Source: an uncultured Prevotella sp. (lineage in GTDB: Bacteria; Bacteroidota; Bacteroidia; Bacteroidales; Bacteroidaceae). From it: 9,235 nucleotides of DNA. Numbering within the stretch: the first letter of the stretch is position 1; each line of letters begins with the position of its first letter. Below are positions 1 through 7,188 of this stretch, piece by piece. The DNA is taken from assembly GCA_945827565.1 (NCBI GenBank), contig CALZNR010000030.1, positions 1 to 9,235 on the forward strand, in the 5' to 3' direction. The notes under the pieces were generated by a model that saw nothing but the letters and a program-made list of their open reading frames with translations, was not told the origin of the DNA and made no database searches. A program made the position numbers and the translations under genes.

Positions 1-47
1 CTACACACTGCATATCGTCGGCAGCGTCAGATGTGTATAAGAGACAG
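1..47. other. Illumina Nextera adapter, P5/i5 side (non-genomic)
   Basis: Library adapter, not biology. Bases 1-6 (CTACAC) match the end of the P5 flow-cell sequence. Bases 7-14 (ACTGCATA) match the Nextera i5 index known as S506/N506. Bases 15-28 are TCGTCGGCAGCGTC, the Nextera Read 1 adapter. Bases 29-47 are AGATGTGTATAAGAGACAG, the 19-bp Tn5 mosaic end. Genomic sequence starts at 48. The order and orientation are exactly those of an untrimmed Nextera library end. The adapter supplies six codons and a stop to the pectinase frame on the minus strand, and on the plus strand it creates a false open frame that begins MYKRQ. Confidence 0.99.
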
Positions 48-3000
48 GGCTGTAGTTACCTCTACTTTCTCGCCTGCTGCGGTGTAGTTAGACTGGATGG
101 TGCCATCCCACAGCACCAGTTCCTGACGGATGTTGCTGATGTCTTTCAGTGGCACGATGTTGCCCTCTGCATCCTTCAGGGTGATGCCGATGGCACCGAG
201 GTGCAGGCGATGGGGATTTACACGGAAATACTTGGTGGCATCTTGGTTGCGACCTCCCTTCTTGTATTCCACAGCATATACCTCCTCATGGCCATGACCG
301 AGATTGAAGCTCCCTTCAGTCTCTTGCGGCTTCAGATTGTCGGTGTTGGGAAAACTGTGCCATCCCCAGTCGCTCATGGTGTTGAGGGGGATGCCCTGCT
401 TGTAGTCTTCGGGATAGCTCTGCAAACCGGTAATATCCACGGTGGCAGCGAAGTGACCGTTACCAACACTAAGAGAAGCCAGTGTGTTGGCTTCTCTTAG
501 GATGGGGTTGTTTCTATATACTACTGCTTGTCGGTCGATGGAACAGGTGGTGTTCTCAGTGTCGAACCCTAAGGCCTCCATCTCAAGAGATGCCCAAATG
601 AAAGGTCCTACGCCCTTGGCATCGTTTTCCCGGATGGGCTCGCTGATGTAGTAACTGTATGAACCGTCGCGCCGTGTGTTCGATTTTATCGCCTTCTTGT
701 TGGGATTTATTTTCTTCAAGGCAGCGTTCACCTCTGGTGTGGCACCCGGACCCAAGCCAGCCACCTCGCAGCACTGTGTGAGAGAGATGGTCTTGTCGGG
801 ATTGATGCGGATAAAGTTGTGGATGATGCCACGGTAGGCCTTGATGCCCGCATCGCGATACTTGGCACCAACATAGCCCTTGCGGTATGCCTTGAGCAGG
901 GCGTAGGCAAACATGGACGAGCAGGTGGCTTCCAAATAGTTGCCCTTCTGCTTAGGACTGTCCATCACCTGATACCACACGCCAGTGTTCTTGTCTTGCC
1001 ATTTGATAACGGCGTCCAGGTCTTTCTTGAGCAGGTCTATCACCTCAGCTCTGCGGGCATAGTTCTCTGGCAGTGCATCAAGCAGTTCGATGAGTGCCAT
1101 GGTGTACCATCCCTGTGCTCTGCCCCAGCAGTGCTGTGACAGTCCTGTCTCCTTGTCTGCCCAGAACTGCTTGTTGGTCTCGTCCCAAGCGTGGCGGTTC
1201 AGTCCCGTCTTCTTGTCCAAGGTGCGGGCGTATGTCTTGGAAATCTGATCTACTGCATCATCGTATATCTTCTCTGCTTTCTTTCCTTTGAGCAGCATGT
1301 TGGCAGTGAGTGCGCGGAAGGGAAGTCCCATGAAGATGCCGTCGAGCCACACCTGATAGGCGTAGATGGCCTTGTGCCAATACACGCCCTCGTTGGTGCG
1401 TGGCTGCTTGTCCAACTGCTTCATCAGGGTCTGCATGGCCTTGAGGTTTTTCTTCTCTGGATAGTTCTGATACATCCTTGCCACGAAGTGGCCTGTGCGA
1501 ATCTGGTCGAGGTTGTAATCATCCAGTCTGTAGTCTCTGATAACGCCCTCTGCGGTGATCATGGTGTCGGTATATGACTGGCAGTAGCGGCGAATGTCCT
1601 CGTTGCCATATCTAAGATAGGTGTCGAGCATCGACTCCAGTTCGATACCCATCACATAACTCCATTTGGCACGCTTGCTGAAATCCAGCTTGTATGATTC
1701 GGGGTTGCGCTTCATCTCTGAGGCTACCAACCACTCGCTGTAGTGCTTGTAAGGCATCTGCTGAAGCACCAGTCCGCCATTGATATACAGGTTGTCGAGA
1801 GTGATGTTGCGGGTCTTGCCCGAGAAGAAGTTGCCCTGTGCCACTCCATTGAACTTACAGTTCTTCACATGAATGTCGTAAACGTTGGTGCAGGTGTCGA
1901 GTGCAATCACCTGTACACCGTATTTGCTCTTCTGGCAGGTGATGTTCTCAATGTTCACGTTGCGCACCACGGGAAGGTGTCCGCGGCAGCATATCTCATT
2001 GTGATCGTAGTCGAGGTTGATTTTCAGCACCGACTCGCCACACTGACCCACCTCAATGTTGCGGGCATAGATGTTCTCTACCACACCGCCACGGCAGGTG
2101 TTGGTCTTGATGCGCACCACACGGTCGAGATTGGGGCTGTCCATCTTGTTGTTCTCGGCAAACACGTTGCGGCAACCGCCACTGATTTCGCTACCGATTA
2201 CCACGCCACCGTGTCCGTTTTTCATTTCACAGTTACGGATGATGATGTTCTCGCTGGGTTTGCCCCATAGGCGTCCGTCGTTGTTGCGTCCGCTCTTGAT
2301 GGCTATACAATCATCGCCAGTGTTGAAATAGCAGTTTTCAATCAGCACGCCATCGCACGATTCGGGGTCGCAGCCGTCACCGTTAGGACCGTCGTTATTG
2401 ATTTTGACACCTCTCACCGTTACGTTCTTGGAGAGCACGGGGTGAAGCACCCAGAACGGAGAGCGCAGCAGGGTGACATCTTCGATAAGGATGCCGTCGC
2501 AGTGCATGAAGTTCACCATCTGTGGGCGCAGACCGTCTTTTTTGTCAAAGCGGCGCTCGTTCATATCCACGCCATCCTCTGCCTGTTTCAGCAGGAGTGC
2601 CCTGCTGCCGTTGCGCTGGCTGATGGTGCCCTCGGTCCATCCGTAGTGTGGAGCGCCGCACCATTTCCACCATGTGTCGTTGGTGCCGCCACCATCAATG
2701 ACCCCCTCGCCGGTGATGGCTATGTCGATCTGCTTGTAGGCATAGATAAGCGGTGACAGGTTCCAGCAGTCCAAACCCTCCCAGCGTGTGAGCACGATAG
2801 GATAGAGGTCGGGCTCGAATACAAACTGCAACACAGCTCCCTTCTCAACATGCAGGTTCACCTTGCTCAGCAGCGTGATGGCACCTGTGTTGAAAGTTCC
2901 GGCAGGCACGATGACCCTGCCGCCACCAGCCTTGGAGCATGCGGCTATAGCCTTGTTGATTGCCTTCTGGTTCACAGCGGCTGTAGCGGCTGTATTGGCA

Positions 3001-3146
3001 CCATACTTTGTAATAAGGAAATCCTTGTTGGCAAACTGTGGTTGTCTGATACTTTGCTCAATCTGTTTGTATTGCGTTTCCCACGCATCGGCACTTGCCG
3101 TGAGTGGACACAATACAAAGAGCAGTAGCCATTGTAGATACTTCAT
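48..3146 (-). CDS. Secreted multi-module pectinase: GH28 polygalacturonase + GH105-like hydrolase + start of a third module (3' truncated)
   Basis: Predicted exported enzyme acting on polygalacturonan or rhamnogalacturonan fragments; 1033 genuine residues are present. Residues 1-19 look like a signal peptide with an ASA|DA signal peptidase I site. Residues about 40-455 are GH28, a right-handed beta-helix. The family's active-site motifs are present: N255-x-D257 with D260, D278-D279 in TGDDCIAIKSG, H312 in GHG, and R345-x-K347. Their spacing resembles exo-type polygalacturonases. Residues about 480-862 are GH105/GH88-like, an (alpha/alpha)6 fold, with WLDGIFMGLPF (D602, the likely catalytic acid), HAWDE (652-656) and WGRAQGW (674-680). 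Residues about 870-1033 begin a further module with SVGNGHFAATVDITGLQ and WGWHSFPN. From memory this resembles the N-terminal part of uncharacterised Bacteroidetes six-hairpin glycosidases, but I could not confirm it. The gene runs off the insert at 48; the stop at 27-29 and the preceding LSLIHI residues are adapter. It has its own likely promoter downstream of trpA. Confidence 0.93.
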
Positions 3147-3242
3147 AGTGTTGTTATTGGTTTAATAGATTGTTGTCGTAGTAGCATTGATGAGGCAATG
3201 TGGAGGCGGCTTTCCATCCATCAGATGTTACACTCATCTCTG

Positions 3243-3250
3243 CAAAGGTA
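3243..3250 (-). promoter_or_regulatory. Putative Bacteroidetes -7 promoter element (TACCTTTG) for the pectinase gene
   Basis: Read on the minus strand this octamer is TACCTTTG, a full match to the TAnnTTTG -7 element recognised by the Bacteroidetes primary sigma factor. It lies in the spacer between trpA and the pectinase start. It would place transcription initiation a few bases downstream, near 3237, giving a leader of about 90 nt. I do not see a clear TTTG -33 box at the usual 19-21 base spacing; the nearest weak candidate is TGTG at 3267-3270, with a 16-base spacer. Dependence on an activator is therefore possible. The motif is seen in the sequence; promoter activity is inferred. Confidence 0.6.
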
Positions 3251-3251
3251 C

Positions 3252-3292
3252 GACTAATTTTTGAATCACAGGAGTATAACAATGACTAATTT
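3252..3292. repeat. Pair of 9-bp direct repeats (GACTAATTT) upstream of the pectinase promoter
   Basis: GACTAATTT occurs at 3252-3260 and again at 3284-3292, with starts 32 bp apart, close to three helical turns. The copy nearer the gene ends one base upstream of the TACCTTTG element. The repeats occupy the place where an activator or repressor would bind, but two short AT-rich copies can arise by chance, and no protein can be named from them. Apart from these repeats and the promoter octamer, the 156-bp spacer (3147-3302) holds no gene and no clear GC-rich hairpin with a T-tract. A weak 5-bp stem (AGATG/CATCT, 7-nt loop) lies at the start of the predicted leader. Confidence 0.35.
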
Positions 3293-3302
3293 GGTGGAAT
3301 TT

Positions 3303-4079
3303 TTAATTTTTCAGTGCATCATACAGTTTGTCTAAAGCCTTTTGAGCGTTTTGGCTCTCATTGAGCAGGGTAACAAACTTGCTGCCGATGATGGCACCCG
3401 CAGCGTTGTTGCATGCACTCTCCAGGGTTTGCTTGTTGCTGATGCCAAAGCCAATCATGCGAGGATGGCGCAGGTGCATGTCGTTGATTCTTTTGAAGTA
3501 CTGCTGTTTCTGCTCATCAAAACTCTTCTGGGCACCAGTGATGGCAGCCGAAGATACCATGTAGATGAAGCCGTCGGTGTGCTCGTCAATGAAGCGGATG
3601 CGCTCCTCGCTTGTCTCTGGGGTGATGAGCATGATGATGCGCAGGTCGTACTTGTCTGCCACAGGCTTCACCTGTTCCATATAGTCCTTGAAAGGCAGGT
3701 CGGGGATGATGGCACCCGACACACCACATTCCACACAACGTTTGCAGAACGCCTCGAAACCATAGTGCATGATGGGGTTGAGATAGCCCATGAGCAGCAG
3801 GGGAATGTGCACCTTCTCCTTGATGGCCTCCAGCTGAGAGAACAGAATGTCGAGGGTCATGCCGTTGCGCAGTGCCTTGGTGGCGGCATCCTGTATCACG
3901 GGGCCGTCGGCCATGGGGTCGCTGAAAGGCACTCCCACCTCTATCATGTCAATGCCTCCTGCCTGGAGTGTGAGGATTACGTCGGCAGTGCTCTCCAAGG
4001 TGGGGCAGCCTGCACAGAAATACAGTGAAAGGAGTTTCTTGTCGCTGTGATTTTGAAATAGTTGGTTAATCTTGTTCAT
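3303..4079 (-). CDS. trpA: Tryptophan synthase alpha subunit
   Basis: Cytoplasmic lyase that cleaves indole-3-glycerol phosphate to indole and glyceraldehyde 3-phosphate and passes indole to TrpB through the alpha2-beta2 tunnel. The protein is 258 residues, normal for the family, with the single-domain TIM-barrel pattern. The signature [18 protein letters not shown] spans 46-63, with catalytic E47 and D58 (equivalent to E49 and D60 of the Salmonella enzyme). [12 protein letters not shown] (171-182) and IGFGISNKQ (209-217) match the loop 6 and phosphate-site regions. It contains no tryptophan residue. The ATG at 4077-4079 lies inside the end of trpF, a 14-base overlap, which suggests translational coupling. 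It is the last trp gene; the stop at 3303-3305 is followed by an AT-rich spacer without an obvious terminator. Confidence 0.98.
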   Translation of the reverse strand: MNKINQLFQNHSDKKLLSLYFCAGCPTLESTADVILTLQAGGIDMIEVGVPFSDPMADGPVIQDAATKALRNGMTLDILFSQLEAIKEKVHIPLLLMGYLNPIMHYGFEAFCKRCVECGVSGAIIPDLPFKDYMEQVKPVADKYDLRIIMLITPETSEERIRFIDEHTDGFIYMVSSAAITGAQKSFDEQKQQYFKRINDMHLRHPRMIGFGISNKQTLESACNNAAGAIIGSKFVTLLNESQNAQKALDKLYDALKN

Positions 4080-4746
4080 GTTGCTTCAGTGTTTGGATAA
4101 ATGATTGGATTCTTTTGGCATCCTTGATGCCAGGGGCTGTCTCAAAGCGTGAGTTGAGGTCGATGCCGTGGAGCATGGGGTGGTGGAGGGAGGCAATGGC
4201 TGCTGCATCTTCCTCACCGATGCCGCCGCTCAGCAGAAAGGGTATGTCGCCGTGGTATTGCTCCAGCAGGTGCCAGTTGAACTTGTTGCCGCTGCCGCCC
4301 ACGCAGCTGCATTTGGTGTCGAACAGCAGGTAGTCGGTGCAGTGGCGATACTCCTCCCACTGTGCCAGATCTTCACTGCTCTTGATGCTCAGTGCCTTGA
4401 TGAACTTGATGCCCGGGCACAGTGCCGGTGCGAGCGTGTCTCTCAGATTTCGTATCAGTGTGGGTGTCTCCTGTCCGTGCAGTTGGATGAAGTCGAGATG
4501 ATACTGCACTGCATGGGTGATGATGCTTTGGGGCATCTCGTTGACAAACACTCCCACACGCTTGGCATTGCCAAAGAGTTCTTTGGCAAGTGTGCCCCTG
4601 TTGGGCACGATGCCTGCCATGATACTCTGCATGGGTACGTAGCGTGGCGATTTAGGCCAGAATATCAAACCTATCCACTGTGCTCCTGCCGCCACCACTT
4701 CCCTGATGTTGGCGGGTTGGGTCATACCGCAAACCTTGATAATCAT
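4066..4746 (-). CDS. trpF: Phosphoribosylanthranilate isomerase
   Basis: Catalyses the Amadori rearrangement of N-(5-phosphoribosyl)anthranilate to CdRP, the step between TrpD and TrpC, in the cytoplasm. The protein has 226 residues, slightly longer than many stand-alone homologues. The start MIIKVCGMT carries the catalytic cysteine C6, and D143 in LLFDTK is the expected general acid. GGSGNKFNW (150-158), LLSGGI (171-176) and [16 protein letters not shown] (194-209) form the conserved phosphate- and substrate-binding loops. The ATG overlaps the trpC stop in an ATGA arrangement, and the 3' end overlaps trpA by 14 bases. TrpF and TrpC are separate proteins here, unlike the fused TrpCF of enteric bacteria. 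With four tryptophans it is the most Trp-rich of the operon's enzymes. Confidence 0.97.
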   Translation of the reverse strand: MIIKVCGMTQPANIREVVAAGAQWIGLIFWPKSPRYVPMQSIMAGIVPNRGTLAKELFGNAKRVGVFVNEMPQSIITHAVQYHLDFIQLHGQETPTLIRNLRDTLAPALCPGIKFIKALSIKSSEDLAQWEEYRHCTDYLLFDTKCSCVGGSGNKFNWHLLEQYHGDIPFLLSGGIGEEDAAAIASLHHPMLHGIDLNSRFETAPGIKDAKRIQSFIQTLKQHEQD

Positions 4747-5543
4747 AATTCTGCTATAAATTGACGTAAAGCCTCAGAGGGCTGTTCCTGTTTCATAAAG
4801 TTCTCGCCGATGAGAAAGCCTTGATAGCCCACCTCTCTCAACTCCTTGATGACGGATGGAGATGATATGCCACTCTCGCTCACCTTCACACCCTGCTGGG
4901 GCAAGAGCGATGCCATGCGGAAAGAGTGCTGCACATCGGTGACAAAGGTGCCAAGACTGCGGTTGTTGATGCCAAACATGTCGGCACCGTATTCGGCATA
5001 CTCTAATTCCTTTTCGTGGTGCATCTCTAACAGCACTTCCAGTTGCAGGCGGTGAGCCATCTGTGTCAGGCGGGCGCACTCAGTCTTAGAGAGACATGCG
5101 GCGATGAGCAGCACGGCAGAGGCTCCGCAATGGCGGGCTTGCAGCAGTTGGTATTCGTCGATGACGAAATTCTTGTAGAGTATGGGGATAGTCACTCCGC
5201 TGCGGCGTGCTGTGGTGATGAAGGCATCGGCACCACCGAAGAAATGACTGTCGGTGAGAATACTGACGGCTGTGGCACCCTGTTGCTGATAGCCCAGGGG
5301 AATGACGGCAGCATTGCCCTCTTCCTTGATCCAGCCCTTGGAGGGCGACTTGCGCTTGAACTCTGCAATGATGCCCGTTGGCGAGGACTTCAGTGCCTGT
5401 GCCATAGAGAGGGGAGCGGCACCATCCATCAGCAAACATTCCACCTCCTGCTGTAGCAGTTGCCAGCTCTTCTGCTGCTTGAACTCCTCCACCTCCTGAC
5501 GCTTGTGCGCCACTATCTCTTCCAAAATATCCTTCATCATCAT
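4743..5543 (-). CDS. trpC: Indole-3-glycerol phosphate synthase
   Basis: Closes the pyrrole ring of CdRP with decarboxylation to give indole-3-glycerol phosphate, the substrate of TrpA. It has 266 residues from the ATG chosen here and is a TIM barrel with the usual N-terminal helix (KDILEEIVAHKRQEV). Active-site residues are in place: E61 and K63 in AEFKRKSPSKG, K124 in LYKNF (where many homologues read RKDF), E173 in LLEMHH, N193 in INNRSL, and E223-S224 in VSESGI. The start is ambiguous: GTG at 5546 is followed by three consecutive ATG codons (5543, 5540, 5537). I chose the first ATG because it shares one base with the trpD TGA in a TGATG junction typical of coupled genes. The stop overlaps the trpF start by four bases. 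Confidence 0.97.
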   Translation of the reverse strand: MMMKDILEEIVAHKRQEVEEFKQQKSWQLLQQEVECLLMDGAAPLSMAQALKSSPTGIIAEFKRKSPSKGWIKEEGNAAVIPLGYQQQGATAVSILTDSHFFGGADAFITTARRSGVTIPILYKNFVIDEYQLLQARHCGASAVLLIAACLSKTECARLTQMAHRLQLEVLLEMHHEKELEYAEYGADMFGINNRSLGTFVTDVQHSFRMASLLPQQGVKVSESGISSPSVIKELREVGYQGFLIGENFMKQEQPSEALRQFIAEL

Positions 5544-5546
5544 CAC
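5537..5546 (-). promoter_or_regulatory. trpD/trpC stop-start junction with four possible start codons
   Basis: On the minus strand the end of trpD reads TCGTGATGATGATGAAG. The TGA stop is embedded between an in-frame GTG (5546-5544) and an ATG (5543-5541), followed directly by two more in-frame ATGs. No Shine-Dalgarno-like sequence distinguishes them. A ribosome terminating on trpD could restart at any of these without moving far, so this looks like a termination-reinitiation site. The choice changes TrpC by at most three residues. Confidence 0.6.
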
Positions 5547-6553
5547 GACATCAGTTCTACAAATTTCCTGAAGGTCTGCAGTGCCTTGCCGCTGTCGATA
5601 GACTCACGGGCAATCTCTATGCACTCGTGGATATCCTTCTGCCCACGCTCCAGCACCTGTATGCCAAAGGCTGCATTGGCAAGCACGATGTTCTTCTGTG
5701 CCGGCAGCGCCTTGTTCTCCAGTACACTGTCAAATATTTTGGCAGCCTCTTCCTCGTTGGCACCAGCCTGCAGTTCTTCGGGCTTGGCAATGTCGAAGCC
5801 CAAATCGTGCGGACTGAAGATGCGTTCGTACTGATTGGTGGTTACCTTGAAGTTGTCGGTCAGGGAAATCTCGTCATAGCCGTCGATGCTGTTCACGATA
5901 CCGAAGTCGATGCCTATCTTGCGATACACGTTGTGGTAGAGTCGCATCTGGTCGAGATTGGCCACTCCCAGCAGTTGGCACTGTGGCTTGGAGGGATTGA
6001 CGATGGGACCCAGCAGGTTGAAACAGGTGGGAAATTGCAGGTTCTTGCGGATGGGACCTACAAATTTCATGGCCTTGGCAAACAGTTGGGCGTGCAGATA
6101 CACAATGCCACATTCGTCCAGACACTTGTTCAGACGGTCGATATCATCGGTAAAGGTCACGCCATGGTGTGCAATCACGTTAGATGCCCCACTGGTGCTT
6201 GTGGCAGCATAGTTGCCGTGCTTTGCCACCTTGTAGCCTGCACCGGCAATGACGAAGCAAGAGGTGGTGGAGATGTTGAATGTGTTTTTGCGATCACCGC
6301 CAGTACCCACCACGTCGATATACCTGTCGCATTGCAGGGGTACGGGTACTCCTGTTTCCAGTATGCCGTCTCTGAAGCCCAGCAGTTCCTCTACAGAGAT
6401 GCCTCTCATCTGCAGGGCAGTGAGCAGGGCTGAAATCTGCTCTATGGTATATTCACTGCGGGTAATGCCAAGAAGGATGTTCTTGGTCTCTTCTCTTGTC
6501 AGCTCCTCGTGATTGAGCAGACGGTCGAGTATTTCTTTCATTGAGTTTTCCAT
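5543..6553 (-). CDS. trpD: Anthranilate phosphoribosyltransferase
   Basis: Transfers phosphoribose from PRPP to anthranilate, the second committed step after TrpEG. The protein is 336 residues, typical of a stand-alone TrpD rather than the TrpG-TrpD fusion of enterics. It has an N-terminal helical domain (about 5-70) and then the nucleoside phosphorylase class III-like domain. VGTGGD (82-87) is the glycine-rich PRPP loop, NTFNIST (90-96) and KHGN (111-114) line the active site, R169 in GPIRKNL is the expected anthranilate-binding arginine, and D227-E228 is the metal-binding DE pair. It contains no tryptophan. The ATG at 6553 is preceded by CAACAACC; a second in-frame ATG at 6541 (MKEILDRLL) is an equally plausible start by homology. 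The 34-base gap to trpG holds no promoter that I recognise. Confidence 0.97.
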   Translation of the reverse strand: MENSMKEILDRLLNHEELTREETKNILLGITRSEYTIEQISALLTALQMRGISVEELLGFRDGILETGVPVPLQCDRYIDVVGTGGDRKNTFNISTTSCFVIAGAGYKVAKHGNYAATSTSGASNVIAHHGVTFTDDIDRLNKCLDECGIVYLHAQLFAKAMKFVGPIRKNLQFPTCFNLLGPIVNPSKPQCQLLGVANLDQMRLYHNVYRKIGIDFGIVNSIDGYDEISLTDNFKVTTNQYERIFSPHDLGFDIAKPEELQAGANEEEAAKIFDSVLENKALPAQKNIVLANAAFGIQVLERGQKDIHECIEIARESIDSGKALQTFRKFVELMS

Positions 6554-6587
6554 GGTTGTTGTTTATTATATACGATGTGTTGTCTTT

Positions 6588-7157
6588 TCAGTCTTGGTGC
6601 ATAAGGAAATTCTGTACTATTGTTTTTCCCATCGGGGTGAGCACACTCTCTGGATGGAACTGTATGCCGTGGATGTCGTACTGCCGATGCTTGAGTGCCA
6701 TGATTTGTCCTTCATCGCTCATGGCGGTAATCTCCAGACACTCTGGGAACTGCTCTCTTGACACCACCCATGAGTGGTATCTGCCCATGGTGAAGCGCGG
6801 GGGGACATTCTTAAAGATGTAGTCGTTTTCAAGGTGTGTGCCTTCTGTTGCCACTCCGTGGAATACATCGGTCAGGTTCTGTAGCGTGCCGCCAAACACC
6901 TCGCCGATGGCCTGATGCCCCAGGCACACTCCCAGCATGGGCTTGATGCCGGCATAAGTGCTGATGACCTGTGTAAGCAGTCCTGCCTCTTGTGGAATAC
7001 CGGGTCCGGGACTGAGGATAATCTTGTCAAACGGTGCCAGCTGTGGCAGTTCAAAACAGTCGTTGCGAAGCACGCTCACCTGTGCTCCCAGTTCTTTGAG
7101 CAGGTGGCTCAGGTTATAGGTAAATGAATCGTAATTGTCGATGATAACGATATTCAT
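6588..7157 (-). CDS. trpG: Anthranilate synthase component II (glutamine amidotransferase)
   Basis: Class I glutamine amidotransferase that hydrolyses glutamine and channels ammonia to TrpE. The 189-residue length is that of a free TrpG subunit. The triad is visible: nucleophile C78 in GVCLGHQ, and H168 and E170 in FHPES. The oxyanion strand motif SPGPGIP (49-55) and the N-terminal IDNYDSFTYNL are diagnostic of the TrpG/PabA group, and MGRYHSW (124-130) matches the region contacting the synthase subunit. It could in principle also serve folate synthesis as PabA, as some amphibolic TrpG proteins do, but its place directly after trpE makes tryptophan synthesis its main job. The ATG follows the trpE stop after a 31-base spacer that is strongly A/C-rich. 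Confidence 0.97.
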   Translation of the reverse strand: MNIVIIDNYDSFTYNLSHLLKELGAQVSVLRNDCFELPQLAPFDKIILSPGPGIPQEAGLLTQVISTYAGIKPMLGVCLGHQAIGEVFGGTLQNLTDVFHGVATEGTHLENDYIFKNVPPRFTMGRYHSWVVSREQFPECLEITAMSDEGQIMALKHRQYDIHGIQFHPESVLTPMGKTIVQNFLMHQD

Positions 7158-7188
7158 GTCTGTTGCGTTGTTGTGTGGATGGTTGTTG

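Noticed and set aside
33..500. Plus-strand open frame starting MYKRQ
   Set aside because: Its start lies in adapter sequence and the rest is antisense to the pectinase's conserved third module. It has no recognisable family features.
3102..3146. Possible lipoprotein signal at Cys13 of the pectinase (FVLC)
   Set aside because: The residue before the cysteine is leucine, not a small residue, and a good signal peptidase I site (ASA|DA) follows. A soluble exported protein is more likely.
3236..3302. Intrinsic terminator after trpA
   Set aside because: I looked for a stem-loop with a T-tract on the minus strand and found only AT-rich sequence and the direct repeats.
5627..6433. Long plus-strand open frame of 268 codons antisense to trpD, and similar ones antisense to trpA, trpF and the GH28 region (3342-4028, 4168-4764, 1743-2270)
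   Set aside because: They are mirror frames of strongly conserved genes. Their translations are low-information and match no family, and no promoter or leader is visible for them.
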